From Janibacter sp. A1S7 (lineage in GTDB: Bacteria; Actinomycetota; Actinomycetes; Actinomycetales; Dermatophilaceae), in the NCBI RefSeq assembly GCF_037198315.1, contig NZ_CP144913.1, positions 1,736,001-1,800,000 of the forward strand: a DNA stretch of 64,000 nt, given 5' to 3'. Positions 10,212 through 17,900 of the stretch are shown one piece after another (the first letter of the stretch is position 1; every line of letters starts with the position of its first letter). The notes beneath the pieces were generated by a model. It was not told the origin of the DNA and did no database searches. It was given only the letters and a program-made list of their open reading frames with translations. Position numbers and translations under genes: made by a program.

Positions 10212-10730
10212 TCAGCGCTTGTACCCATTGGCGCGGGGGCAGATGTGGCCGTCGGCGTCGACCGGGCCACCGCAGAAGGGGCAGGCCGGACGGCCGGCGC
10301 GCACCACGGTCTCGCACCGCCGGGCGAAGGCCCGCGCCTGTGCCGGCGAGAGCGACGCGCGCAGCGTGTTGACGACCGAGCCGTCCTCGACCTCATCGGG
10401 ATCCTGGTCGTGCGCCTCGATGATGACGACGTGCCGGTCCTCGTCCCACGACAGGGCGAGGGCACTGACCCGGAAGTCCTCCTCGATGGGCGTGTCGAGA
10501 GGCGCGTTGTCCGCTGCCGCGGCGGCGGCTGCGATGGTGGCCTCGAGCCCGGCGACCTGGTCGAGCAGCTCGCCGACGCGCTCCGCGAGCACCTGGGCGT
10601 GCACCTTCTCCAGGGCCAGCTGCACCCGACGCTCGCCGTCGCTGGCCTGGAGGAAGAAGGTCCGTTGCCCGGGCGGACCCACCGTGCCCACGATGAAGCG
10701 ATCCGGCGGGTTGAACTCGACGAGGCTCAT
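10212..10730 (-). CDS. DUF3090-family protein
   Basis: A 172-aa conserved actinobacterial protein of unknown function, starting MSLVEFNPPDRFIVGTVGPP. The middle has an alanine-rich helix, and the C-terminus ends in a small zinc-ribbon-like knuckle (CPFCGG with C150, C153 and C164). The ATG overlaps the stop of the phosphomutase-like gene by ATGA, so the genes are probably translationally coupled. As I recall, DUF3090, the SCO1664 family and the neighbouring phosphomutase family usually travel together beside mshC, which hints at a shared but undefined pathway. Confidence 0.88.
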   Translation of the reverse strand: MSLVEFNPPDRFIVGTVGPPGQRTFFLQASDGERRVQLALEKVHAQVLAERVGELLDQVAGLEATIAAAAAAADNAPLDTPIEEDFRVSALALSWDEDRHVVIIEAHDQDPDEVEDGSVVNTLRASLSPAQARAFARRCETVVRAGRPACPFCGGPVDADGHICPRANGYKR

Positions 10731-11440
10731 GACTGCGACCCTAGCCCGGTGCCGCCCCCGACCGTGGCGTCGCCCGCGCTCGACGCGTCCTTCGGGATCG
10801 CCGGCTGCAGCGTGGAGGTGCCGGTGTCGTTGGTGCGCAGGAGCATGGGTCGCGTGTCCGTGAAGTGGATGACGGACATCGACGCGGGGTCGACGTGCAG
10901 ACGCTGGAACTGGTCCAGGGGTGTGCCCACAGCGTGCGCGAGCACGGACTTGATGATGTCGCCGTGGCTGAAGGCGCCCCACACCGCATGCGGTCCGTGC
11001 TCGGCGGTGACCGCCGCATCGATCTCCGCGACGGCCGCGACGGCGCGCTGTGACATCTGCGCGATCGACTCGCCGGGGTAGTCGTCGCTGCTCGGGAAGG
11101 TCGCCTCGCTCGGTCGGTCCTGCACATCACGCCAGAGGGGCTCCTCGGCGAGCTCCTTGATCGGCCGGCCGGTCCAGGCGCCGTACCGGCACTCACCGAT
11201 CCCCTCGTGCACCTCCACCGTCAGCCCGTGGGCCGCTGCCAGCGGCTCGGTCGTCTCCAGGCACCGCTGCAACGGGCTGGACGCGAGGTGGACGAAGGGG
11301 GTCCCCGCCAGTCGGTCCACGAGGGCCGCGGCCTGATCGCGGCCCGTGTCATCGAGACCGATGCCCGGCAGCCAGCCGGCGAGCACGCCCTGGGTGTTGG
11401 CCGTCGAGCGGCCGTGTCGGATGAGGATGCAGTACGCCAC
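10727..11440 (-). CDS. histidine phosphatase (MSMEG_4193-like phosphomutase family)
   Basis: A 237-aa protein of the histidine phosphatase/phosphoglycerate mutase superfamily, with the phospho-acceptor motif LIRHGR (R8, H9, G10) at the very N-terminus and the second catalytic histidine region GAFSHGDIIK. The substrate is unknown. It heads the three-gene operon next to mshC. Two in-frame GTG codons lie 9 nt apart. I chose the one at 11440 because the -10 box TAGGGT is exactly 7 nt upstream, while the other overlaps the box. Confidence 0.88.
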   Translation of the reverse strand: MAYCILIRHGRSTANTQGVLAGWLPGIGLDDTGRDQAAALVDRLAGTPFVHLASSPLQRCLETTEPLAAAHGLTVEVHEGIGECRYGAWTGRPIKELAEEPLWRDVQDRPSEATFPSSDDYPGESIAQMSQRAVAAVAEIDAAVTAEHGPHAVWGAFSHGDIIKSVLAHAVGTPLDQFQRLHVDPASMSVIHFTDTRPMLLRTNDTGTSTLQPAIPKDASSAGDATVGGGTGLGSQS

Positions 11441-11447
11441 GTACGCC

Positions 11448-11453
11448 ACCCTA
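11448..11453 (-). promoter_or_regulatory. -10 box of phosphomutase-DUF3090-SCO1664 operon
   Basis: TAGGGT on the minus strand, 7 nt before the GTG at 11440. It decides the start of the operon's first gene. Confidence 0.6.
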
Positions 11454-11479
11454 GGCGCGGCACCTGCGAGGATGCTCGG

Positions 11480-12481
11480 GTGATCGTCGACCAGGCCCGT
11501 TACCGCGACGGTCGGCGCCTGCCCTGCGCCGACATCGGTGAGGAGCTCGCGGCCATTCGCGCGGAGCGCTCCGGGGACTTCCTGTGGATCGGGATGAAGG
11601 ACCCCTCGACCGAGACCTTCGCCGCGGTCTCCGACGGGCTGCGCCTGCACCCGCTGGCCATCGAGGACTCGGTCACCGGGGACCAACGGCCCAAGATCGA
11701 GCGCTACGGCGACGGGCACTTCGTCGTCCTGCGCCCGCTGCGCTACGTCGAGTCGACGTCCGATGTCGAGTCCGGCGAGCTGATGCTCTTCCTCGGGGAG
11801 AACTACATCGTGACGATCCGACGGGGGGCGGCCACTCCCCTCGCCGGTCTGCGCAGTCGTCTCGAGGACGCCCCCGACGCCCTGGAACGCGGCCCCTGGG
11901 GCGTCTTCCACGCGATCATCGACCTCGTCGTCGACAGCTACCTGGCGATCGAGGACGAGCTGCAGAGGGATCTCGAGGACATCGAGTCCCGTGTCTTCTC
12001 GCAGGAGGAGCAGGTGGGCAGCGAGGAGATCTACACCCTCAAGCGCGAGGTCCTGGAGTTCAAGCGGGCCGCACTCCCCCTGCAGCGACCGCTCACGCTG
12101 CTCGTCGGATCCGCGACCCCGGTCCCCGGGGAGGAGTTGCGCCTGCTCTTTCGTGACGTGAACGACCACCTGTCGCTCGTCATCGACAACACCGAGTCAC
12201 AGGACCGGCTGCTCACGGACGTCCTCAACGCCCACCTGGCTCAGGTCGGTGTGCAGCAGAACCAGGACATGCGCAAGATCTCGGCGTGGGCGGCCATGGC
12301 GGTCCTGCCGACGATGATCGCCGGCATCTACGGGATGAACTTCCAGCACATGCCCGAGCTGGACGCCAGCGTGGGCGTCGGGGGTCGCCAGATCTACTAC
12401 GGCTACCCGTTGGTCCTGCTGCTGATGGTCTCGGCCTGCACCGTGCTCTACCGATCGTTCAAGCGGTCCGGGTGGCTGTGA
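11480..12481 (+). CDS. corA: CorA-family magnesium/cobalt channel
   Basis: A 333-aa homopentameric inner-membrane channel for Mg2+ and Co2+. The N-terminal cytoplasmic domain starts VIVDQARYRDGRR, a long helical stalk follows, and two C-terminal membrane helices flank the GMN signature (G285-M286-N287). The C-terminus is basic (SFKRSGWL), as usual. The GTG at 11480 is chosen because it leaves a normal CorA N-terminus; the gap to the divergent phosphomutase gene is only 39 bp, so both promoters share this space. No clear ribosome-binding site is seen, and the possible -10 box is weak. Confidence 0.93.
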   Translation: MIVDQARYRDGRRLPCADIGEELAAIRAERSGDFLWIGMKDPSTETFAAVSDGLRLHPLAIEDSVTGDQRPKIERYGDGHFVVLRPLRYVESTSDVESGELMLFLGENYIVTIRRGAATPLAGLRSRLEDAPDALERGPWGVFHAIIDLVVDSYLAIEDELQRDLEDIESRVFSQEEQVGSEEIYTLKREVLEFKRAALPLQRPLTLLVGSATPVPGEELRLLFRDVNDHLSLVIDNTESQDRLLTDVLNAHLAQVGVQQNQDMRKISAWAAMAVLPTMIAGIYGMNFQHMPELDASVGVGGRQIYYGYPLVLLLMVSACTVLYRSFKRSGWL

Positions 12482-12583
12482 GCCGGTCGGCGCAGCACCG
12501 GCCCACGGGTGGTCCCTGACGCCTACCCGCGTGGGATGCTGGAGGCAAGGGATCGGCGCGTCATGGCTCGAGGAGGGCGGCCG

Positions 12584-13750
12584 ATGGCCACACCGCTCTT
12601 CACCAGGGGATTCATCGCCCTGTCCGTCTCCGAGTTGGGCTACTTCACGGCTGCGGGCATGGCCGTGTTCGCCCTGCCGCTCTACGTGACCGGGCCGCAC
12701 TTGGCCGGCGACGAGGTCGGTGCCGGCCTGGCCGTGGGGATCTTCGCCATCTCGGCACTGGCGCTGAGACCGGTCGCCGGTCGGTTGACCGACACGGTGG
12801 GGCGGCGGCCACTGCTCCTCGGCGGGGCGATGGTGGCGACGGCGTGCTTCGGCCTGCTCCCCCTCACGGACAGCCTGGCGCTGGTCCTGGTGGTTCGACT
12901 GCTGGCCGGTCTCGGGGAAGCGGCCTTCGTCGTCGCCGGGTTCGCGGCCCTGGCGGACCTCGCGCCACCGGAACGAATGGGTGAAGCACTGTCGTACAAC
13001 TCACTGGGGCTCTACCTCGGCATGGCCCTGGGACCGGTGCTCGCCGAAGCCCTGGTGCGCGCAGGTGGGTTCACCACGGTCTGGGTCGGTGCGGCCGGGA
13101 TCACCGCTCTGGCCGCCGCGGTCGCCTCTCTCGTCGGCGAAACCCGCGTAGCGGCGGCACCGGAGGAGGTGGCGCCCGGCTTCATCCACCGGCCTGCGCT
13201 CGCGGTCGCCCTCGGCTTCCTCGCCTCGCTGGCCGCGATGGGTGGCTTCATCGCGTTCGTGTCGCTGTACGCCACGAGTCTGGGGCTCGAGAACGCCAGC
13301 ATCGCGCTGTTCGTCTTCGGCGGCGTCGTCGTGCTGTGCCGGACGCTCCTGGCCCGGGTCCCGGACCGGGTGCCACCACTCACGCTCGGTGCTTCGTCCC
13401 TGGGAGCGATCGCGCTCGGGCTGATGATGGCCGCAGCAGTGCGTCACCCACTGGGACTGCTCGCGGGGATCGTCGTGATGGCCGTGGGAGTGGCATTCAG
13501 TACCCCCGCGTTCTTCTCGGCGATCTTTGCGACGGCGACGCCGTCGGAGCGCGGTGTCGCTTCCGCAACAGCGACCGCCGCCATCGACCTCGGGTTGGGC
13601 ATCGGGCCGATCGCCCTCGGCCTGGTGGCGTCGGGGTGGGGCATCCCGTGGGCCTTCGCCGCAGGGAGCGCCATCGCCGCACTCGGAGCGGTCTGGATCC
13701 TGACCCTGCGCCAGCGCGCCGATCAGCGGGAGGTGTCGTCCTCGTCGTAG
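12584..13750 (+). CDS. MFS transporter
   Basis: A 388-aa major facilitator with 12 hydrophobic segments. The family loop between helices 2 and 3 is visible as GRLTDTVGRRPLLL, with a matching region after helix 8. It resembles drug/sugar efflux permeases of the DHA type, and the substrate is unknown. Two upstream starts are possible, but the ATG at 12584 follows GGAGG by 8 nt and gives a compact cytoplasmic N-terminus. The 3' end overlaps the convergent acidic-protein gene by 28 bp, so either the two mRNAs overlap or termination lies inside coding sequence. Confidence 0.85.
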   Translation: MATPLFTRGFIALSVSELGYFTAAGMAVFALPLYVTGPHLAGDEVGAGLAVGIFAISALALRPVAGRLTDTVGRRPLLLGGAMVATACFGLLPLTDSLALVLVVRLLAGLGEAAFVVAGFAALADLAPPERMGEALSYNSLGLYLGMALGPVLAEALVRAGGFTTVWVGAAGITALAAAVASLVGETRVAAAPEEVAPGFIHRPALAVALGFLASLAAMGGFIAFVSLYATSLGLENASIALFVFGGVVVLCRTLLARVPDRVPPLTLGASSLGAIALGLMMAAAVRHPLGLLAGIVVMAVGVAFSTPAFFSAIFATATPSERGVASATATAAIDLGLGIGPIALGLVASGWGIPWAFAAGSAIAALGAVWILTLRQRADQREVSSSS

Positions 13751-14046
13751 TCCTCGTCATCGAGCCCGCCGTAGGACTGGTCCTCATCATCGTCGTCGTA
13801 CTCGTCCGAGTCGTCATCGTCGTCGGAGTCCTCGTCGACCATGAACTGCTCGTCCACGACGACCAACGGTGTCATCTCCCCCGTGGCGTCGTGGAGGGCA
13901 TCGTCGTAGGCCTCGAAGGCGTCGGCGAGGTCCTCGTAGGCCGCGACGACGGTGGGGTCGTCCTCGCCGCGGCGCTGGGACGAGGCCTCGAGGTGTCGCT
14001 CGAGGGCGGCGATCAGCTGGTTCAGGGCGGGGCGCGGGTCGCTCAT
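13723..14046 (-). CDS. small acidic conserved protein
   Basis: A 107-aa protein with an N-terminal helical half (PRPALNQLIAALERHLEASS) and a C-terminal half, from about residue 74, made almost wholly of Asp, Glu, Tyr and Ser. Similar actinobacterial proteins carry names such as 'primosomal protein', which I see no basis for. The conserved part could be a helical hairpin with a charged tail; the function is unknown. The ATG at 14046 lies 7 nt after the box TAGCGT. It is divergent from the DUF5703 gene by 38 bp, and that pairing looks conserved. Confidence 0.75.
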   Translation of the reverse strand: MSDPRPALNQLIAALERHLEASSQRRGEDDPTVVAAYEDLADAFEAYDDALHDATGEMTPLVVVDEQFMVDEDSDDDDDSDEYDDDDEDQSYGGLDDEDYDEDDTSR

Positions 14047-14053
14047 GGGGACG

Positions 14054-14059
14054 ACGCTA
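14054..14059 (-). promoter_or_regulatory. -10 box of acidic-protein gene
   Basis: TAGCGT on the minus strand, 7 nt before the ATG at 14046. Leaderless arrangement. Confidence 0.5.
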
Positions 14060-14084
14060 CCGCCATTGGGCCACAATGGTGCCG

Positions 14085-14291
14085 ATGCCCGAGTACGAGT
14101 TCCGCACAGTCGTCTTCCCACGGGGCGCCGCACGCGCCGCGATCCGTCAGGAGCTGGCCGACCACGCCGAGTACGGCCACTGGGAACTGCACCGCACGGT
14201 GGTCTACCTCGGTGGCGTCGAGAAGGCGTGGTTGCGCCGCAAGATCATCCGCGTCCCGCGACCGGACCACCTGCCCGTGAGGGTCCGCTGA
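14085..14291 (+). CDS. DUF5703-family small protein
   Basis: A 68-aa protein starting MPEYEFRTVVFPRGAARAAI and containing AEYGHWELHRTVVYLGG and WLRRKIIRV. This pattern matches the actinobacterial DUF5703 family of unknown function. It is basic and probably a small soluble beta-rich protein. The ATG lies 7 nt after CACAAT (14072-14077), a possible weak -10 box. It converges on the M20 peptidase gene, with only 4 nt between stop codons. Confidence 0.8.
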   Translation: MPEYEFRTVVFPRGAARAAIRQELADHAEYGHWELHRTVVYLGGVEKAWLRRKIIRVPRPDHLPVRVR

Positions 14292-14295
14292 CGCC

Positions 14296-15645
14296 TCAGC
14301 AGTCCTCGACGAGGCGCCGGAGCACCTTCGCGCCGAACTCGAGCGACTCCAGCGGCACCCGCTCGTCGACGCCGTGGAACATCGGCGCGAAGTCCAGGTC
14401 CGCGGGCAGGCGCAACGGTGCGAAGCCGTAGCCGGTCACGCCGATCGTCGACAGGGCCTTGTTGTCGGTCCCACCGGAGAGGCAGTACGGCAGGATCGCC
14501 GCCCCGGGGTCCTCGGCAAGCAGCGCGGATGTCATCCGCTCGACCAGGGCGCCCTCGAAGGGCGACTCGAGGGAGGTGTCCAAGTGGCCGACCTCGACGT
14601 CGACGTGCTCGCCGGCGAGCTCCCTGATCGTTGCCATCAGGTCGTCCTGGTGGCCAGGCAGGAAGCGGCAGTCGAGAGCGGCCGTGGCGTCCTGCGGGAT
14701 GACGTTGTGCTTGTACCCGGCATCGAGCATCGTGATGTTGGCGGTGTCCTGCAGGGCGCCGCGCACGAAGCCGGCGGCAGGCCCGATCCGCTCCAGCAGC
14801 TCCTCTGCGTCCTCGTCGCTGTAGCCCACCCCGGTGACCTCGGACAACCCGTCGAGCAGCCCGCGCACCGACGCGATGAACTCGCGCGGCCACTTGTGCG
14901 CATCGATGCGGGCGATGGCCTCCGCGAGGTGGACGATCGGGTTGTCACTCGTGGGGACCGAGCCGTGGCCGGCGGTTCCCCTGGCCCGCAGGTGGAGCCA
15001 GGCGATGCCCTTCTCCGCGGTCTGGAGCAGGTAGGCCCGGCGGGGATCCCCCTTCGCGTCCTCGACGGTCACGCTGTATCCACCGACCTCGCTGATCGCC
15101 TCGGTGACGCCCTCGAAGACCTCGGGGTGCTCCCGGACCATGAACTGGCTGCCGAGCACTCCCCCGGCCTCCTCGTCGGCGAAGAAGACGAAGAGCAGGT
15201 CCCTCGGCGGGACGGTGCCGGTACGTGCGAGGTGACGGACGTTGGCGAGCATCATCGCGACCATGTCCTTCATGTCCACCGCGCCGCGGCCCCAGAGGCA
15301 GCCGTCCGCCTCCACTGCTGCGAAGGGGGGATGCGTCCAGTCCTCGGCGTGGGCCGGGACGACGTCGAGGTGCCCGTGGATGCACAGGGCGCCCCGATCG
15401 CGGTCGGCGCCGGCGACGCGCACGGCGACCGTGGTGCGACGCTCCCGCGACTCGAAGACCTGCGGCTCCAGCCCGACCTCGCGCAGCAGGCCGACGACGT
15501 AGTCAGCGGCCTCCCGCTCGCCGGGTCCGTCCTGGCCGGGGCCGTAGTTGCTCGTGTCGATCCGCAGCAGCTCGCGGCAGATGTCCACGACCTCCTGCTC
15601 GGGCGCCGTGGGGGCACCTCCCGCTTGCGGGGGAATCTCGCTCAT
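14296..15645 (-). CDS. M20-family metallopeptidase
   Basis: A 449-aa di-zinc hydrolase of the M20/ArgE/DapE/carboxypeptidase G2 family. Ligand positions are visible: H92 and D94 in HGHLDVVPAH, bridging D124 in GRGAVDMKD, the catalytic pair E158/E159 in FFADEEAGG, and a late histidine in CLSGGTDNKAL-type context. It probably removes amino acids from dipeptides or acyl groups from amino acids; the substrate is not predictable. Full length, with a lid/dimerisation domain in the middle (about 205-320). The ATG lies 6 nt after the box TAGCCT. Confidence 0.88.
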   Translation of the reverse strand: MSEIPPQAGGAPTAPEQEVVDICRELLRIDTSNYGPGQDGPGEREAADYVVGLLREVGLEPQVFESRERRTTVAVRVAGADRDRGALCIHGHLDVVPAHAEDWTHPPFAAVEADGCLWGRGAVDMKDMVAMMLANVRHLARTGTVPPRDLLFVFFADEEAGGVLGSQFMVREHPEVFEGVTEAISEVGGYSVTVEDAKGDPRRAYLLQTAEKGIAWLHLRARGTAGHGSVPTSDNPIVHLAEAIARIDAHKWPREFIASVRGLLDGLSEVTGVGYSDEDAEELLERIGPAAGFVRGALQDTANITMLDAGYKHNVIPQDATAALDCRFLPGHQDDLMATIRELAGEHVDVEVGHLDTSLESPFEGALVERMTSALLAEDPGAAILPYCLSGGTDNKALSTIGVTGYGFAPLRLPADLDFAPMFHGVDERVPLESLEFGAKVLRRLVEDC

Positions 15646-15651
15646 GCCCGA

Positions 15652-15657
15652 AGGCTA
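15652..15657 (-). promoter_or_regulatory. -10 box of M20 peptidase gene
   Basis: TAGCCT on the minus strand, 6 nt before the ATG at 15645. Confidence 0.5.
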
Positions 15658-15688
15658 GTTGGTGCGGCGCCCGGCGTCGCGGTCGGCG

Positions 15689-16471
15689 TCAGTCGATCCC
15701 GGGCGTGAAGGTCTCGGGCAGGTAGGGATCCGCCCACGCGGCGACCAACTGGGCGACCCGGCGGGAGTCGACGGCACGTCGCAGCAGGTGGTCGGCACCG
15801 TCGAGGGCGATGAAGGACTTCGGGTGTCGGGCCGAGCGGAAGATGTCCCGGGCGTTGTCCAACTCCACGACCTCGTCCTGCGGCGAGTGCATGACCAGCA
15901 GCGGCCGCTCGAGGCCCGCGGCCGCACCCATGGGATCGAAGGCCTGCAGGTCGTCGACGAAGGCCTGGGATACCTTCAGGTGCCGGCCCCCCAGGACGAC
16001 ATCGGCACGACCGTCGCGCTCGACCTCGTCGAGGACCTCCTCGAAGAGGTGGGTCACGTGGGCGGGGTCGGACGGCGCCCCGATCGTGGCCACGGCGGCC
16101 ACCTCTGGGATCCGAGGAGCAGCCGGGATCACGGCAGCCCCGCCGAGAGAATGGCCCACGAGCAGTTGCGGGGCACCGTGCTCGGAGCGCATCCAGTCGG
16201 CGGCGCGGACGATGTCCGCGACGTTGGAGGAGAAGGTGGACTCCGCGAAGCGGCCACCGGAGTCCCCCAGGCCGGTGAAGTCGAAGCGCAGCACCGCCAG
16301 ACCCCGCTCGCACAGCTCCCGCGCGATCCGTCGGGTGGCGTGGTGGTTGCGTCCCCCGGTGAAGCAGTGGGCCACCAGGGCGTAGCCCTCGGGTTCCTTG
16401 TCCGGACGATCGAGGGTGCCGGCGAGGGCCTCACCCCCTGTCCCGGTGAAGGTGATCTCGTCGGAGTGCAT
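15689..16471 (-). CDS. alpha/beta hydrolase
   Basis: A 260-aa cytosolic alpha/beta hydrolase with the nucleophile elbow GHSLGG (S108), an oxyanion segment AHCFTGG, an acidic residue in HSPQDEVV and the catalytic histidine in DGADHLL. The sequence resembles the hydrolase half of the hydrolase-OsmC fusion family (RFDFTGLGDSGG, FSSNVADIVRAADW), but no OsmC domain follows, so this is the stand-alone form. The substrate is unknown. It lies upstream of the M20 peptidase gene on the same strand, with a separate promoter between them. Confidence 0.85.
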   Translation of the reverse strand: MHSDEITFTGTGGEALAGTLDRPDKEPEGYALVAHCFTGGRNHHATRRIARELCERGLAVLRFDFTGLGDSGGRFAESTFSSNVADIVRAADWMRSEHGAPQLLVGHSLGGAAVIPAAPRIPEVAAVATIGAPSDPAHVTHLFEEVLDEVERDGRADVVLGGRHLKVSQAFVDDLQAFDPMGAAAGLERPLLVMHSPQDEVVELDNARDIFRSARHPKSFIALDGADHLLRRAVDSRRVAQLVAAWADPYLPETFTPGID

Positions 16472-16560
16472 GGACGAAGGATGCCAAAGAGGGTCACAGG
16501 TCCGCAGCGAGGCGCCCCGACCCCTTGGCCGTCCCGCACGAGAGGTGCACTATTTGCAGC

Positions 16561-17043
16561 ATGTGGTCACGCCCCCTTCGCCGTCGTCGACGCCGCGCCG
16601 CAGAGCCCGAGCCGACCCGTACCCCCGTGCGGCTGACCTCCGAGACGCGGCTGACCGCGTCGCTGTCCTGCGAACGCACCTGGTACCTCATCGACATCGC
16701 GACCGGCGCCGGACTCGACGGCGCCGAGCACGGCCATCCGCTGACGCTGCCGACCGGGCACGAGGTGACCGTCACCGGTCACGACCGTCCCTGGACCCTG
16801 ACGTGGCGGGATCCGCACCCGGGCGTCGGCACGCTGGACAGCGGTGGGGCGATGGAGCTCAAGGAGTGGATCGACTCCTCGACGACGATCAGCCTCAGCC
16901 ACTTCGTCGTCCTGCCGGAGGGCAGCTCCTGGCGGGCCGTGCGCACCCACCAGGAGCTGCTGGACACGCGAGCCAGACTCCACGCCCGTGCCTGGGTCGA
17001 CCGGCTGGCCCGTCACGGGGCCGCCACCGTCGGGAGCGTCTGA
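16561..17043 (+). CDS. hypothetical protein
   Basis: A 160-aa protein with no family I recognise. It begins with an arginine cluster (MWSRPLRRRRRRAAEPEP), perhaps a nucleic-acid or membrane contact, then a predicted beta-rich region (LTASLSCERTWYLIDIATG) and a helical C-terminus. Codon use is like its neighbours, supporting a real gene. The ATG at 16561 is preferred over one 36 nt upstream; neither has a clear ribosome-binding site, and CACTAT (7 nt upstream) is a weak -10 candidate. A strong hairpin terminator follows the stop. Confidence 0.6.
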   Translation: MWSRPLRRRRRRAAEPEPTRTPVRLTSETRLTASLSCERTWYLIDIATGAGLDGAEHGHPLTLPTGHEVTVTGHDRPWTLTWRDPHPGVGTLDSGGAMELKEWIDSSTTISLSHFVVLPEGSSWRAVRTHQELLDTRARLHARAWVDRLARHGAATVGSV

Positions 17044-17074
17044 GCCACCTGGTGCCGGCGGGCTCCACCCGCAT

Positions 17075-17112
17075 ACGAACGAGACCCCCGGCGAACCGGG
17101 GGTCTCGTTCGT
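17075..17112. terminator. 17-bp perfect hairpin, bidirectional terminator
   Basis: A perfect 17-bp inverted repeat (arms 17075-17091 and 17096-17112, including GAGACCCCCGG / CCGGGGGTCTC) with a CGAA tetraloop. It lies between a plus-strand gene and the minus-strand tRNA, so it can end both transcripts. No long T-tract follows, which is common in high-G+C actinobacteria. Confidence 0.8.
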
Positions 17113-17115
17113 GTG

Positions 17116-17201
17116 TGTCCGAGGGGGGACTTGAACCCCCATGCCCTAATACGGGCACTAGCACCTCAAGCTAGCGCGTCTGCCAATTCCGCCACCCGGA
17201 C
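17116..17201 (-). tRNA. tRNA-Leu (anticodon GAG)
   Basis: Read on the minus strand, the gene folds as a class II tRNA of 86 nt including the discriminator base. The acceptor arms GTCCGGG/CTCGGAC pair with one G-T wobble, the anticodon stem is CTAGC/GCTAG with the loop TTGAGGT, giving anticodon GAG. There is a long variable arm, and the T-loop contains GGTTCAAGTCC. The leucine identity and the long variable arm agree. It reads CUC and CUU codons. Confidence 0.95.
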
Positions 17202-17247
17202 GAGTGGTGCTGACCGGCGGCGGGGGCCACCGGGGCAACGACGTGAA

Positions 17248-17253
17248 ACTTTA
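17248..17253 (-). promoter_or_regulatory. possible -10 box for tRNA-Leu
   Basis: TAAAGT on the minus strand in an AT-rich patch about 46 nt upstream of the tRNA, with TTCATC 17 nt further upstream as a weak -35. A short 5' leader would be removed by RNase P. Confidence 0.35.
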
Positions 17254-17335
17254 CACGGCGACCCGCCGGCGATGAAATCCGGGACGGGAGACCGGGCGGA
17301 CGCAGCATCTCCTCGACCGACTCGCGGGAACCTCC

Positions 17336-17341
17336 TAGGCT
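17336..17341 (+). promoter_or_regulatory. -10 box of PEBP-family gene
   Basis: TAGGCT, 7 nt before the ATG at 17349. GGGAG in the spacer could also act as a ribosome-binding site. Confidence 0.5.
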
Positions 17342-17348
17342 CGGGAGC

Positions 17349-17885
17349 ATGGACTTCACGCGACCGACCGCACCAGACCCCTACGAGATGCTCCCGGCCA
17401 CGGCCTCCTTCGACGTCACCAGCGAGGACTTCTCCGACGGCGGGACCCTCCCGGACGCCCAAGTCGCCTCGGGCGGCAACCGCAGCCCCCACCTGTCGTG
17501 GTCGGGTGCCCCGGAGGGCACCAAGAGCTTCGCCGTGTCGTGCTTCGACCCGGACGCCCCGACACCGGCCGGCTTCTGGCACTGGACCGTGGTCGACCTG
17601 CCCGCGGCCACGACCTCGCTCCCGGCGGATGCCGGCGGCGAGGGTGGTGCGAACCTCCCCGAGGGCGCCTTCATGACCACGACGGACAACGGCACGCGGG
17701 ACTTCGGCGGGGCCGCCCCACCGGAGGGCGACATGGTCCACCGCTATGTCTTCGCGGTGCACGCCCTGGACGTCGAGCCGGGTGGCCTGGGCATCGACGG
17801 CAGCGTCAGCTGCACGGTCGCGGCCTTCACCTATCTCGGTCACACGCTCGGCCGTGCCGTCATCACCGGGACCTACCAGTCCTGA
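17349..17885 (+). CDS. YbhB/YbcL-type PEBP-family protein
   Basis: A 178-aa member of the phosphatidylethanolamine-binding protein/Raf-kinase-inhibitor-like family (bacterial YbhB/YbcL type). Family motifs are clear: [39 protein letters not shown] and the late [13 protein letters not shown]. These form the anion-binding pocket (Asp and His residues). No signal peptide is seen, so it is cytosolic. The physiological ligand of the bacterial proteins is unknown. It converges on the TrmH-type gene, with 15 nt between stops. Confidence 0.92.
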   Translation: MDFTRPTAPDPYEMLPATASFDVTSEDFSDGGTLPDAQVASGGNRSPHLSWSGAPEGTKSFAVSCFDPDAPTPAGFWHWTVVDLPAATTSLPADAGGEGGANLPEGAFMTTTDNGTRDFGGAAPPEGDMVHRYVFAVHALDVEPGGLGIDGSVSCTVAAFTYLGHTLGRAVITGTYQS

Positions 17886-17900
17886 GGCAGGGCCTGCGGG

